From Haemophilus_D parainfluenzae_AD (GTDB taxonomy: Bacteria > Pseudomonadota > Gammaproteobacteria > Enterobacterales > Pasteurellaceae), in NCBI RefSeq assembly GCF_001679325.1, contig NZ_LZMX01000012.1: a stretch of DNA of 64,000 bases. One strand, written 5' to 3'. Under the pieces are notes generated by a model. The model searched no databases. It had not been told where the DNA came from and saw only the letters and a program-made list of their open reading frames with translations. Below are positions 35,479 through 45,224 of the stretch, piece after piece. The translations under genes and the position numbers were made by a program. Position 1 is the stretch's first letter; the number at the start of each line of letters is the position of its first letter.

Positions 35479-36551
35479 ACGCCGCTTTCCATATGATCTG
35501 TGTAAGGGAATTGATCAAACAGCGCCGCTTTTTCAATGCGGTGGGTTTGGCTTAGGGTTTGCAAATTCTCACAAAGGGTATGTGGATTGCAGGAAATATA
35601 CAAAATACGATCGTAATTCTGTACCAGTTTTACCGTGTCAGGGTCAAGCCCTGCTCGTGGTGGGTCAACAAAAATCGTATTGCATTGATAGGCTTTTAAA
35701 TCAATGCCTTTTAAGCGATTAAACTCACGTACACCATTCATTGCTTGGGTAAACTCTTCTGCCGACATACGGATAATTTGCAGATTATCTATGCCATTTT
35801 CCGCAATGTTAAATTGTGCAGCCGCAACGGATGGCTTGGCAATTTCAGTAGCAAGTACTTTGCGGAAGTTTTGTGCAAGGGCGATAGAAAAATTGCCGTT
35901 ACCGCAGTACAGCTCTAATAAATCGCCTTGAGAACCTTGAGTGCAATCAATTGCCCATTCCAACATCTTGCAATTCACTGCTGCATTTGGCTGAGTGAAA
36001 CTATTTTCTACTTGGCGATAAACATAATTACGCCCTTTCACTGGTAATACTTCATCAACAAAATCTTGTTCTAAACAGATTTTTTGTTTACTCGCACGAC
36101 CAATCAGCTGAACATCAAAATCAAGTTGTTGTAATTCGTCTTTCAAGTTTTCGGCAGCATTTTGCCATTCTTCCGTGAGTTGCTTGTGGTAAAGCAGGCT
36201 TACAATAATCTTATTGCTGAGTGTGCTCAAATAATCAATTTGAAACAGTTTTTTATGCAGCACTTCCTGCGTTTTTAACAACGGCAGTAAGGTTTTCATC
36301 ATGCGATTGATCAGTTTGCTGGCAATTGGGAATTCATCCACTCGATAACGCTGCAAGGTGCTTTGATCAAACATGATGTGATAAAAATCGCCTTTATCAT
36401 GCCAAATACGAAATTCCGCACGCATCCGATAATGGCTGGTTGGTGAATCAAACACGGCTATTTCTGGGGCGTTAAAAGGCTGCAAAAGTGCGGTCAGTTT
36501 TTCAGTCTTTTTTTGCAGGAGTTCGGTATATTGGGAAACGGGTAGTTGCAT
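35460..36551 (-). CDS. trmA: tRNA m5U54 / tmRNA m5U341 methyltransferase TrmA
   Basis: Makes ribothymidine at position 54 of tRNA. 363 residues (E. coli 366). SAM motif LLELYCGNGNFSIALA, the FVDPPRAGLD motif and the catalytic cysteine in YISCNPHTLCENL are all present. It is first in the trmA-rsmJ-rseC cluster. An uptake core lies near its 5' end. Confidence 0.97.
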   Translation of the reverse strand: MQLPVSQYTELLQKKTEKLTALLQPFNAPEIAVFDSPTSHYRMRAEFRIWHDKGDFYHIMFDQSTLQRYRVDEFPIASKLINRMMKTLLPLLKTQEVLHKKLFQIDYLSTLSNKIIVSLLYHKQLTEEWQNAAENLKDELQQLDFDVQLIGRASKQKICLEQDFVDEVLPVKGRNYVYRQVENSFTQPNAAVNCKMLEWAIDCTQGSQGDLLELYCGNGNFSIALAQNFRKVLATEIAKPSVAAAQFNIAENGIDNLQIIRMSAEEFTQAMNGVREFNRLKGIDLKAYQCNTIFVDPPRAGLDPDTVKLVQNYDRILYISCNPHTLCENLQTLSQTHRIEKAALFDQFPYTDHMESGVWLVRK

Positions 36552-36650
36552 TGATGTTTACGTTTGAATGATAAATATCCCACAGCCCTTGGCAAGCGTG
36601 GGATTGAGTAAAAAGCAAAAGGCAAGCTTCTGCCTGCCTTTTAAAATGTA

Positions 36651-36986
36651 TTATTCGCCAGAATAATCTTCGCCGCCAGAAGCCGCTTCGCTCACATCAC
36701 CTGATAAGGTGTAAACACGTTTTGTTGTGTTAATGCGAGTACGATATTTATTCCAGGTTTTTTCGAAGAAAGTTTCCGGTGCACGTTCACCACGGCAAAA
36801 AGCAACAAATTCTTTTTCTTCTTTTGTCGCTGGCTTGCGTTCGCCTGAATCTAATGCTTTAAACGCTTGACCATATTGCTCTAATACTTGGGATTCTTTG
36901 ATTGTATAATCACCGTGACGGGAAAATCCGCGTGGGTAGTTTTTGTCGTCAAAAAAACGACGAGTAACACTGAAACTAGCAGCCAT
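36651..36986 (-). CDS. maoP: MaoP/YifE family macrodomain Ori protein
   Basis: Small DUF413 protein. In E. coli MaoP organises the Ori macrodomain together with the maoS site. 111 residues from MAASFSVTRRF; the central block NYPRGFSRHGDYTIKESQ is almost the same as in E. coli. The ATG at 36986 is preferred to that at 36992 because an AGAGAG site is properly spaced only for the former. The C-terminal tail is acidic (GGEDYSGE). Confidence 0.88.
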   Translation of the reverse strand: MAASFSVTRRFFDDKNYPRGFSRHGDYTIKESQVLEQYGQAFKALDSGERKPATKEEKEFVAFCRGERAPETFFEKTWNKYRTRINTTKRVYTLSGDVSEAASGGEDYSGE

Positions 36987-37039
36987 AATCATCTCTCTTC
37001 TTTATATTTAAAAACGGCAGGCATTAAACCAATTTTTTT

Positions 37040-37645
37040 TTATTTTTGCAATAAACCTTTCACTGTTTCTACATAATCTTTGACGAAATCATCGTAATTT
37101 AAGCCTTCAGGATTTACACGATATTTGCCATTTACATAGAAATCAGGTACGCCATGTACTTTAAACTGCTCAGCAGCCTTCACTTGTTTATTCACTAAAC
37201 CGTTTACAGCAAAGCTGTTGATGTTGTTATCAAATTGTTCAGCAGTCACACCGCTATCAATGAAGATTTTACGAATATCATCCATTGAGCTTAATTTATC
37301 TTGTTGTGCGGCTTCAAATAAAGGGGCTTTCACTTTGCTTTCTGCACCAAGTGCCATCGCTAATGCCCATGCACGAGTGAGGTTTTCAGATTGACGACCT
37401 AAGAAGTTAACGTGATATTGTTTAAATTCAGTGCCTTTTGGTAAGCTTTCTGCAACTTGTTTTGGAATATGGTATTCCATTTCAAAGGCGTAGCAATGCG
37501 GGCAGTAGAAAGAGAAAAATTCAATCACTTCAGGCTGTGCAGAAGCGGTTTGACCCACTTGAACGTATTGTTTACCTTCTTCTAGATTAGCTGCGAATGC
37601 GTTAAATGAAAATAAAGCACCGAGTAAAAATAAAACTTTTTTCAT
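37040..37645 (-). CDS. dsbA: Thiol:disulfide interchange protein DsbA
   Basis: Periplasmic oxidase that introduces disulfide bonds. 201 residues with Sec signal MKKVLFLLGALFSFNAFA, active site C48-P-H-C51 and the cis-proline loop HGVPDF. In E. coli dsbA also lies near yihD and mobA; that grouping (dsbA, yihD, divergent mobA) is kept here, without srkA between. Confidence 0.96.
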   Translation of the reverse strand: MKKVLFLLGALFSFNAFAANLEEGKQYVQVGQTASAQPEVIEFFSFYCPHCYAFEMEYHIPKQVAESLPKGTEFKQYHVNFLGRQSENLTRAWALAMALGAESKVKAPLFEAAQQDKLSSMDDIRKIFIDSGVTAEQFDNNINSFAVNGLVNKQVKAAEQFKVHGVPDFYVNGKYRVNPEGLNYDDFVKDYVETVKGLLQK

Positions 37646-37654
37646 TTGTTTTCC

Positions 37655-37921
37655 TTATTTAATAATTCCGCGCGCTTTTAACAATGCGGTTTTAAAATCT
37701 TCTTCATAATCTTTTTTGATACCTGGAATCGGCTCAAACTTATCTGTGCCATGCATTTTTAAATGATAAATAATCACTTCATCAGATAATTCTGCCACGG
37801 GCTTATCGAAACCTGCTTCATCAGCAATTTTTTGCAAAATTTGTAGCAAGCTAAGATCTGGGTCTTTAGACCAGTAAGGTTGTAAAAGTTCCAAAACTTC
37901 ATTTAAACGCTTACATTTCAT
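37655..37921 (-). CDS. yihD: YihD family protein (DUF1040)
   Basis: 88-residue conserved acidic helical protein starting MKCKRLNEVLELLQPYW, with the conserved GTDKFEPIPGIK near the C-terminus. Molecular function unknown. It ends 9 bp before dsbA and is probably cotranscribed with it. Confidence 0.9.
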   Translation of the reverse strand: MKCKRLNEVLELLQPYWSKDPDLSLLQILQKIADEAGFDKPVAELSDEVIIYHLKMHGTDKFEPIPGIKKDYEEDFKTALLKARGIIK

Positions 37922-37987
37922 TGCTATTTCCTTTTAAATGGAGAAAAATAAGGCTAGATCATACTTCAAATAAGGCAATAAGAAAAT

Positions 37988-38554
37988 ATGGAATACACAA
38001 TAAGTGCGGTTATTTTGGCTGGCGGAAAAGCACGGAGAATGAATGGGGCGGATAAAGGCTTACAGCTTTTACAAAATAAACCGTTAATTAGTCATGTGAT
38101 TGAGCGCTTACAACCCCAAGTAGTTGATATATCGATTAATGCTAATCGTCACCATACGGAGTATGCTCAATGGGGGTTTCCCGTATTTTCAGATGAATTG
38201 CCTGATTTTCAGGGACCGTTGAGTGGTATGCTAACATCACTCGAACAAGCTAAAACAGATTTTGTACTTTTTGTGCCTTGTGATAGTCCGTATTTTCCAC
38301 AAAACTTATTAGAAAAACTAAAAAGCGCGGTTAAAAATGACCGCACTTTAATTGCTTATGCAAAAGATAAGGAGCGTGAACACCCGACATTTTGTTTGAT
38401 GTCCGTTCAGCTTAAAGAGAAGTTACGTGCTTATTTAAACGAGGGCGAACGTCGCTTATTACAATTTATGAACAAAAATGGCGCGGTTGCTGTCCAATTT
38501 GACGAACGAGAAGGACGATTTGTAAATTTTAATACCTTAGAAGATTTACAATAA
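37988..38554 (+). CDS. mobA: Molybdenum cofactor guanylyltransferase MobA
   Basis: Transfers GMP to molybdopterin to make the MGD cofactor. 188 residues; the nucleotide-binding loop LAGGKARRMNGADKGL is at 10-25, with the further conserved segment QGPLSGM. Divergent from yihD-dsbA. Its usual partner mobB lies about 21 kb away at 59876. An uptake core overlaps its 5' coding end and another lies near 38338. Confidence 0.95.
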   Translation: MEYTISAVILAGGKARRMNGADKGLQLLQNKPLISHVIERLQPQVVDISINANRHHTEYAQWGFPVFSDELPDFQGPLSGMLTSLEQAKTDFVLFVPCDSPYFPQNLLEKLKSAVKNDRTLIAYAKDKEREHPTFCLMSVQLKEKLRAYLNEGERRLLQFMNKNGAVAVQFDEREGRFVNFNTLEDLQ

Positions 38555-38635
38555 ATTATTTGTTTAACCTTGAATTTTGTAAAAAATTCTCCATTATTGC
38601 AGTGTTTACTTTCTATTTTATTGAGGAACTTTATT

Positions 38636-39484
38636 ATGATGCGAATCCTTTTATTTTTAGCTACTAACTTTGCTGTAATGCTTGTGTTAGGGATTATTTT
38701 AAATGTGACCGGTATTGCAGGAAATAGTACAGGTGGCATTTTAATTATGGCGATGCTTTTCGGTTTTGCGGGATCATTGATTTCGTTATTTTTATCAAAA
38801 ACTATGGCATTGCGCTCTGTGGGTGCGGAAGTGATTACTGAACCGCGTAATCAAGCGGAGCGTTGGTTGGTAGAAACGGTACGCCGTCAAGCGCAGCAAG
38901 CCGGCATCCCAATGCCAGATGTGGCGATTTACCATTCTAATGATGCGAATGCATTTGCTACGGGGGCAACTAAAAACAATTCTTTAGTGGCGATTAGTAC
39001 GGGTTTATTAAACTCCATGACGGAAGAAGAAGCAGAGGCGGTATTGGCTCATGAGGTCTCACACATCGCGAATGGCGATATGGTGACCATGACTTTATTG
39101 CAGGGCGTATTGAATACCTTCGTGATTTTCTTATCTCGCGTGATTGCCAATGTGGTAGCAAGTTCTCGTAATGGCGATGAAGAAAGCCGTAGTTCAGGCA
39201 TTTACTTCTTGGTTTCAATGGTGTTAGAAATTGTATTTGGTATTTTAGCGAGCATTATCGCGATGTGGTTCTCACGTTATCGTGAATATCGTGCAGATGC
39301 TGGTTCTGCGCACCTTGTGGGTAAAGAAAAAATGATTGCGGCATTACAACGTTTACAACAAATTCATGAGCCACAAGAGATGGAAGGTTCACTTAATGCC
39401 TTTATGATTAACGGCAAACGTAGCGAACTCTTTATGAGCCATCCTCCGCTTGAAAAACGTATCGAAGCATTACGTAGTTTATAA
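38636..39484 (+). CDS. htpX: Membrane zinc protease HtpX
   Basis: M48 zinc metalloprotease of the inner membrane that degrades damaged membrane proteins, partnering FtsH. 282 residues. Zinc motif HEVSH at 139-143; membrane helices near 4-25, 33-54, about 155-175 and 190-210. The ATG at 38636 (MMRILLFL) follows TTGAGGAAC and gives the family N-terminus; an upstream in-frame ATG at 38570 is less likely. A terminator follows. Confidence 0.95.
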   Translation: MMRILLFLATNFAVMLVLGIILNVTGIAGNSTGGILIMAMLFGFAGSLISLFLSKTMALRSVGAEVITEPRNQAERWLVETVRRQAQQAGIPMPDVAIYHSNDANAFATGATKNNSLVAISTGLLNSMTEEEAEAVLAHEVSHIANGDMVTMTLLQGVLNTFVIFLSRVIANVVASSRNGDEESRSSGIYFLVSMVLEIVFGILASIIAMWFSRYREYRADAGSAHLVGKEKMIAALQRLQQIHEPQEMEGSLNAFMINGKRSELFMSHPPLEKRIEALRSL

Positions 39485-39499
39485 AAGATAAAAAAAACA

Positions 39500-39528
39500 A
39501 AGGGCTAAATGTAATATTTAGCCCTTTC
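39500..39528. terminator. Shared terminator of htpX and pepD
   Basis: Stem AAAGGGCTAAAT / ATTTAGCCCTTT with a 5-nt loop, in the short gap between convergent htpX and pepD. Confidence 0.8.
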
Positions 39529-39538
39529 TATTTGTAGA

Positions 39539-40987
39539 TTATTTAATACCCGCTAAGACTTTAGTGAGTAATTCCCAGTATGTTTGTACTGTTGAAATTT
39601 GGACTTTTTCATCTGGCGAATGCGCATTACGAATAGTTGGTCCCACAGAAATCATATCAATATTCGGATAATGTTCTTTCAACAAGCCACATTCAAGCCC
39701 CGCGTGAATCACTTTAATCTCAGGCTCTTTGCCAAGCACTTCTGCACAATGTTTTTTCATTAATGTCAAAATTGCGGTGTCATTTACTGGTTTCCAACCT
39801 GGGTAAGAACCTGAAAATTCAACTGTTGCACCAGTGAGTTTAGCGAGTGAGGTTAAGGTGTCTTCTACATATTCTTTACCGCTTTCAATCAATGAGCGAA
39901 TAAGAATCGTGCCTTCGATTTTATCTTCAAGGGTTTTTAACACACCAATACTTAATGAGCTTTCCACGACGTTTTTGATTACATCACTGTTACGAATCAC
40001 ACCGTTTGGTAATACGTTCAGCAAATTAATCACTTTTTGAGTGCTTTCAAGCGTGAAGGTTTGTTGTGGATTTTCAACTTGCTCAGCGGTTAAGGTTAAG
40101 TTCGGCTCAGCGATAGCGAGCTCTTCTTTCAATAAAACTTCAAAATTTTTGACCGTACTTTTCACGCTTTCTACATCATGATTGAAGCAAATGGTTGCAG
40201 CCGCTTCACGTGGAATCGCATTACGAATTGAACCGCCACGAATTTCTGCTAGAGCAAAGTGCGGTTGATTTTGTGAGAGTTTTGCTAATAAACGCGCCAA
40301 TACTTTAATTGCATTCGCACGTGTGGTGTGAATATCACAACCAGAGTGACCGCCGCGTAAACCTTTTAAGTTAATTTGTAGAGCGTGACTGAATGGATTG
40401 TTTTCACGGTGAACAGGCAGTTCAACATTCGCATTTACCCCACCAGCACAACCAATATAGATTTCACCGATTTCTTCGGTATCGGTATTAATTAAGATTT
40501 CCGATTTTAACCAGTTACGACGAAGGTTTACGGCACCATCCATGCCGGTTTCTTCAGTCATGGTAAGTAATACTTCTAGTGGAGGATGTGCAATATCGGT
40601 ACTTTCTAATACCGCTAAGGTAGAGGCTAAACCGATACCGTTATCCGCACCAAGTGTGGTGCCTTGCGCTTTAACCCAATCACCGTCGATATAAGGGCGA
40701 ATAGGGTCTTGGGTAAAATTATGAGGATTTCCTTCATTCGCTTGTGGAACCATATCTAAATGTGCTTGTAATACAACAGGTTGGCTGTTTTCCATTCCTG
40801 CTGTGGCTGGTTTACGGATTAATACATTACCTGCTTCATCACGCTCAGCAAAAAATTGTTTTTCTTTCGCCCAGTTAACAATAAAGATAGCGAGCGCATC
40901 TTCGTGATGAGAAGGATGTGGAATCGCACAAATTTGATCAAACCATTTCCAAAGTAATTGCGGTTGTAATGTGGTAATTTCTGACAT
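39539..40987 (-). CDS. pepD: Cytosol dipeptidase PepD (aminoacyl-histidine dipeptidase)
   Basis: M20-family zinc dipeptidase cleaving Xaa-His and other dipeptides. 482 residues (E. coli 485). Metal and catalytic motifs: LQAHLDMVPQ, TTLGADNGIGLA and the catalytic Glu pair in TEETGMDGA; RGGHSGCDIH lies in the lid domain. Single gene. Confidence 0.96.
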   Translation of the reverse strand: MSEITTLQPQLLWKWFDQICAIPHPSHHEDALAIFIVNWAKEKQFFAERDEAGNVLIRKPATAGMENSQPVVLQAHLDMVPQANEGNPHNFTQDPIRPYIDGDWVKAQGTTLGADNGIGLASTLAVLESTDIAHPPLEVLLTMTEETGMDGAVNLRRNWLKSEILINTDTEEIGEIYIGCAGGVNANVELPVHRENNPFSHALQINLKGLRGGHSGCDIHTTRANAIKVLARLLAKLSQNQPHFALAEIRGGSIRNAIPREAAATICFNHDVESVKSTVKNFEVLLKEELAIAEPNLTLTAEQVENPQQTFTLESTQKVINLLNVLPNGVIRNSDVIKNVVESSLSIGVLKTLEDKIEGTILIRSLIESGKEYVEDTLTSLAKLTGATVEFSGSYPGWKPVNDTAILTLMKKHCAEVLGKEPEIKVIHAGLECGLLKEHYPNIDMISVGPTIRNAHSPDEKVQISTVQTYWELLTKVLAGIK

Positions 40988-41098
40988 AATGAACTCCTTT
41001 TTTCATTAAAATTTTTGCGGAAATCATAGCATAAAACGCCATTTCAGGTTAAAATTCCGCAATTTTTTTATTTAGCGACAAAGTTTAAGGTATTTGTT

Positions 41099-41557
41099 AT
41101 GAGCGAAAAATATGTTGTGACTTGGGATATGTTCCAAATGCATGCCCGCAAATTAGCGGAACGTTTACTTCCAGCCACTCAGTGGAAGGGTATCATCGCA
41201 GTAAGCCGTGGTGGTTTATTCCCAGCAGCGGTACTTGCTCGCGAATTAAATATTCGTTTCGTGGAAACCGTGTGTATTGCCAGTTATGATCACGATGAAC
41301 AAGGTGCATTAAAAGTATTACACCGTGCAAGTGGTGATGGTGAGGGAATGATCGTGGTAGACGATTTAGTGGATACCGGCAACACTGCTCGTGCAATTCG
41401 TGAAATGTATCCGAAAGCAAAATTTGTCACAGTATTCGCAAAACCAGCAGGTGCTGAGTTAGTGGATGATTACGTGATTGATATTCCACAAAATACTTGG
41501 ATTGAACAACCTTGGGATTTAGGTTTAACTTTCGTGCCACCATTGGCAAGAAAATAA
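41099..41557 (+). CDS. gpt: Xanthine-guanine phosphoribosyltransferase Gpt
   Basis: Purine salvage enzyme converting guanine and xanthine to GMP and XMP. 152 residues, exactly the E. coli length. The PRPP-binding motif VVDDLVDTGNT is at 86-96. Single gene between pepD and dnaE. Confidence 0.97.
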   Translation: MSEKYVVTWDMFQMHARKLAERLLPATQWKGIIAVSRGGLFPAAVLARELNIRFVETVCIASYDHDEQGALKVLHRASGDGEGMIVVDDLVDTGNTARAIREMYPKAKFVTVFAKPAGAELVDDYVIDIPQNTWIEQPWDLGLTFVPPLARK

Positions 41558-41666
41558 TCATAAATGTAAGTTGGAAATGCGGGGTTTGGCCTCGCATTTT
41601 GTTTTATTGAGCCAATTGCAAAATCCCGTTAGAATTAACCGCACTTTTACTTAACAAGGAATTTGA

Positions 41667-44600
41667 ATGTCAGCCAAACTACGTTTTGTGCATCTTCGTA
41701 CGCACACTGATTTTTCTATGATTGATGGAATCGCGAAAGTGAAACCATTAGTCAAGGCGTGTGCAGCAGATAACATGGTCGCGTTGGCATTAACAGATTT
41801 TACGAATTTTTGCGGTGTGGTGCGTTTTTATGGTGAAACCCTTTCTTCAGGGATTAAACCGATTATTGGTGCAGATGTTCATGTTAAAAGCGATCTATGC
41901 GGTGAGGAATTATTTACCCTCACTTTACTTGCTAAGAACAATGAAGGCTATAAAAACATCACTTTACTGCTTTCAAAAGCCTATCAGCGCGGCTATGTGG
42001 ATCTTCCTTATATTGACCGAGAATGGTTGATTGAACACCGTGAAGGTGTGATTATTTTATCGGGTGGCACACAAGGTGATATTGCTAAAAAACTCCTTAA
42101 AGAAAATAGCTCTGAAGCTGAAAGTGCGGTCAGTTTTTATCAAGAATTTTTCTCTGACCATTTTTACCTTTCGCTTTCCAGAACCGGCCGACCAGATGAA
42201 GAACGTTATATTCAAGCTGCATTAAAATTAGCTGAGGAACATGATTTACCGCTTGTCGCAACCAATGATGTTGTCTTTCTTGCGCCTGATGATTTTGAGG
42301 CACACGAAATTCGAGTTGCTATTCATGATGGCTATACTCTTGACGATCCAAAACGTCCAAAACGTTATACAGAGCAACAATATTTCCGTTCAGAAGAAGA
42401 AATGTGCGACTTATTTGCGGACATTCCTTCTGCACTTGAAAATACGGTATTAATTGCGCAACGCTGTAATGTGACTTTACGTTTGGGGCAATATTTCCTC
42501 CCTCAATTTCCAACTGGCGAGCTGAGCACGGAAGATTATTTGGTGATGAAAGCCAAAGAAGGCTTGGAAGAGCGTTTGGCGTTTTTATTCCCTGATGAAA
42601 AAGTGCGGGCAGAAAGACGACCAGAGTATGATGAGCGTCTTCAAGTCGAACTGGATGTGATCAACCAAATGGGTTTCCCGGGTTACTTCTTAATCGTCAT
42701 GGAGTTTATCCAGTGGTCAAAAGACAATGATATTCCAGTAGGGCCGGGACGTGGTTCGGGTGCGGGTTCATTGGTGGCTTATGCACTAAAAATCACCGAT
42801 TTGGATCCCCTTGAATTCGATCTTCTTTTTGAGCGTTTCCTCAACCCAGAACGTGTTTCCATGCCTGATTTCGACGTGGATTTCTGTATGGATGGACGCG
42901 ATCGCGTTATCGATCATGTGGCAGACACCTATGGTCGTGGTGCGGTATCACAAATTATTACTTTCGGTACCATGGCAGCGAAAGCAGTAATTCGAGATGT
43001 AGGTCGCGTATTAGGGCATCCTTATGGCTTTGTGGATCGTATTTCGAAAATGATTCCACCTGATCCCGGCATGACTTTAGACAAGGCTTTTGAGGCTGAA
43101 CCACAGTTACAAGTGGCATATGATTCAGATGAAGAAGTCAAAGCCCTAATTGATATGGCACGTAAGCTAGAAGGGGTCACGAGAAATGCGGGTAAACACG
43201 CAGGTGGCGTGGTGATTTCCCCTTCTTTGATTACAGATTTTGCACCACTTTATTGTGACAATGAGGGGCTTCATCCTGTTACTCACTTTGACAAAAATGA
43301 CGTGGAATATGCAGGTTTAGTGAAGTTTGACTTCTTAGGTTTGCGTACACTCACCATTATCAAATGGGCGTTGGATATGATTAACGCTCGCCTTGCTCGT
43401 GAAGGCAAACCGCCAGTCGATATTGCTGCTATTCCATTGGATGATCCCGAATCCTTTGAGTTGCTGAAACGGTCTGAAACGACCGCCGTATTCCAGTTGG
43501 AATCGCGCGGGATGAAAGATTTGATTAAACGCTTACAGCCAGACTGTTTTGAAGATATTATCGCGTTGGTGGCATTATTCCGACCAGGCCCATTACAATC
43601 GGGCATGGTGGATAACTTTATTGACCGTAAACATGGTCGAGAAGAAGTTTCTTATCCCGATGCAAATTACCAACATGAAAGCCTTAAACCGATTTTAGAG
43701 CCAACTTACGGTATTATTTTGTACCAAGAGCAAGTTATGCAGATTGCTCAGGTGCTAGCGGGTTATACTCTTGGTGGTGCAGACTTATTACGTCGTGCGA
43801 TGGGTAAGAAAAAGCCGGAAGAAATGGCGAAACAGCGCTCAGTGTTTAAAGAAGGCGCTGAAAAAAATGGCATTGATGGTGAGCTTTCCATGAAGATTTT
43901 CGACTTGGTGGAAAAATTTGCCGGCTATGGTTTTAATAAATCGCACTCCGCTGCTTATGCATTGGTATCTTACCAAACCCTTTGGCTGAAAACCCATTTC
44001 CCAGCTGAGTTTATGGCAGCGGTAATGACCTCGGAAATGGATAATACCGATAAAATTGTTGGCTTGTACGATGAATGTTTACGTATGGGCTTAAAAGTCA
44101 CGCCACCTGATATCAATGTAGGGAAACATCATTTCAGCGTGAATGAAAATGGTGAAATTGTTTACGGTATCGGCGCCATTAAAGGTGTGGGTGAAGGTCC
44201 GATTGATGCACTGATTACCGCTCGTAATGAAGGTGGGATTTTCAGAGATTTATTTGATTTATGCGCTCGTGTTGATTTGAAAAAAATTAACCGTCGTACC
44301 TTTGAAAGTCTGATTATGTCAGGCGCATTTGATAAGCTAGGACCACACCGTGCAGCGTTATCTAAGAATCTAGAAGATGCACTCAAAGCCTCAGATCAGC
44401 ATGCCAAAGATGAGGCCATGGGGCAAGCCGATATGTTCGGAGTGCTGACAGAAACACACGAAGAAGTGGAAAATGCTTACGCGCACACGCCGCCTTACAC
44501 AGAAAAACAAATTTTAGATGGTGAGCGTGAAACCCTTGGTTTGTATTTAAGCAGCCATCCAGTAACTCGTTATTTAAAAGAGCTTTCTCATTACAGTTCT

Positions 44601-45146
44601 ACGAGATTAAAAGATCTCACGCCAAATCGCCGTGGGCAAATTAGCACAGCAGCCGGTTTGTTGGTCGCAACACGTTTCGCGACGACGAAAAAAGGCAATC
44701 GAATCGGTATCGCAACCATTGATGACCGTTCTGGACGTTTGGATTTAACCCTATTTGGAGAAAGCTTAGACCAATTTGGTGAGAAACTGCAAAAAGATAC
44801 GGTTGTAGTGGTATCTGGTCAAGTGAGTTTTGACGATTTTTCAGGTGGATTAAAAATGTCGGTGCGGGATTTGATGACTTTAGATGAGGCGCGTTCCCGT
44901 TATGCGAAATCTTTGGCAATCAGTTTGTCAGAGGAGCAGATTAGCCCAAGTTTTATTAAGAAACTGAAAGAAATGTTAGAGCCTGTTAGTGGAGGCACTT
45001 TACCAATTAACGTATATTATCAAAGTGCAAAAGGTCGTGCGTTATTGCGTTTAGGGATCCAATGGTCGATTACACCAACGGATGAGATTCTAACAGAATT
45101 GGTGAATTTGCTCGGCGAAAATGCGGTAGAGCTAGAATTCGGTTAA
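41667..45146 (+). CDS. dnaE: DNA polymerase III subunit alpha DnaE
   Basis: Replicative polymerase catalytic subunit. 1159 residues (E. coli 1160). N-terminal PHP domain (HLRTHTDFSMIDG), catalytic aspartates D401 and D403 in PDFDVDF, helix-hairpin-helix and OB-fold (about 970-1080, DRSGRLDLTLFGE) and a C-terminal tau-binding region. Single gene here, not in the lpx cluster as in E. coli. Confidence 0.98.
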   Translation: MSAKLRFVHLRTHTDFSMIDGIAKVKPLVKACAADNMVALALTDFTNFCGVVRFYGETLSSGIKPIIGADVHVKSDLCGEELFTLTLLAKNNEGYKNITLLLSKAYQRGYVDLPYIDREWLIEHREGVIILSGGTQGDIAKKLLKENSSEAESAVSFYQEFFSDHFYLSLSRTGRPDEERYIQAALKLAEEHDLPLVATNDVVFLAPDDFEAHEIRVAIHDGYTLDDPKRPKRYTEQQYFRSEEEMCDLFADIPSALENTVLIAQRCNVTLRLGQYFLPQFPTGELSTEDYLVMKAKEGLEERLAFLFPDEKVRAERRPEYDERLQVELDVINQMGFPGYFLIVMEFIQWSKDNDIPVGPGRGSGAGSLVAYALKITDLDPLEFDLLFERFLNPERVSMPDFDVDFCMDGRDRVIDHVADTYGRGAVSQIITFGTMAAKAVIRDVGRVLGHPYGFVDRISKMIPPDPGMTLDKAFEAEPQLQVAYDSDEEVKALIDMARKLEGVTRNAGKHAGGVVISPSLITDFAPLYCDNEGLHPVTHFDKNDVEYAGLVKFDFLGLRTLTIIKWALDMINARLAREGKPPVDIAAIPLDDPESFELLKRSETTAVFQLESRGMKDLIKRLQPDCFEDIIALVALFRPGPLQSGMVDNFIDRKHGREEVSYPDANYQHESLKPILEPTYGIILYQEQVMQIAQVLAGYTLGGADLLRRAMGKKKPEEMAKQRSVFKEGAEKNGIDGELSMKIFDLVEKFAGYGFNKSHSAAYALVSYQTLWLKTHFPAEFMAAVMTSEMDNTDKIVGLYDECLRMGLKVTPPDINVGKHHFSVNENGEIVYGIGAIKGVGEGPIDALITARNEGGIFRDLFDLCARVDLKKINRRTFESLIMSGAFDKLGPHRAALSKNLEDALKASDQHAKDEAMGQADMFGVLTETHEEVENAYAHTPPYTEKQILDGERETLGLYLSSHPVTRYLKELSHYSSTRLKDLTPNRRGQISTAAGLLVATRFATTKKGNRIGIATIDDRSGRLDLTLFGESLDQFGEKLQKDTVVVVSGQVSFDDFSGGLKMSVRDLMTLDEARSRYAKSLAISLSEEQISPSFIKKLKEMLEPVSGGTLPINVYYQSAKGRALLRLGIQWSITPTDEILTELVNLLGENAVELEFG

Positions 45147-45157
45147 TATTCCAGTAA

Positions 45158-45195
45158 AAGTGCGGTCAAAAAATCCGTGTTTTTTAACTGCACTT
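45158..45195. repeat. Imperfect inverted pair of uptake sequences after dnaE
   Basis: AAGTGCGGT (45158-45166) faces ACTGCACTT (45187-45195), one mismatch from a perfect complement. It may act as a weak terminator between dnaE and pyrR, with one arm losing the uptake consensus. Confidence 0.55.
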
Positions 45196-45224
45196 TAAGC
45201 GGTATAAATAAAGCGAGAGATAAA

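Noticed and set aside
36651..36992. Start of maoP at the first ATG (36992)
   Set aside because: The AGAGAG site would be almost in contact with that ATG; the second ATG at 36986 has proper spacing and the family N-terminus.
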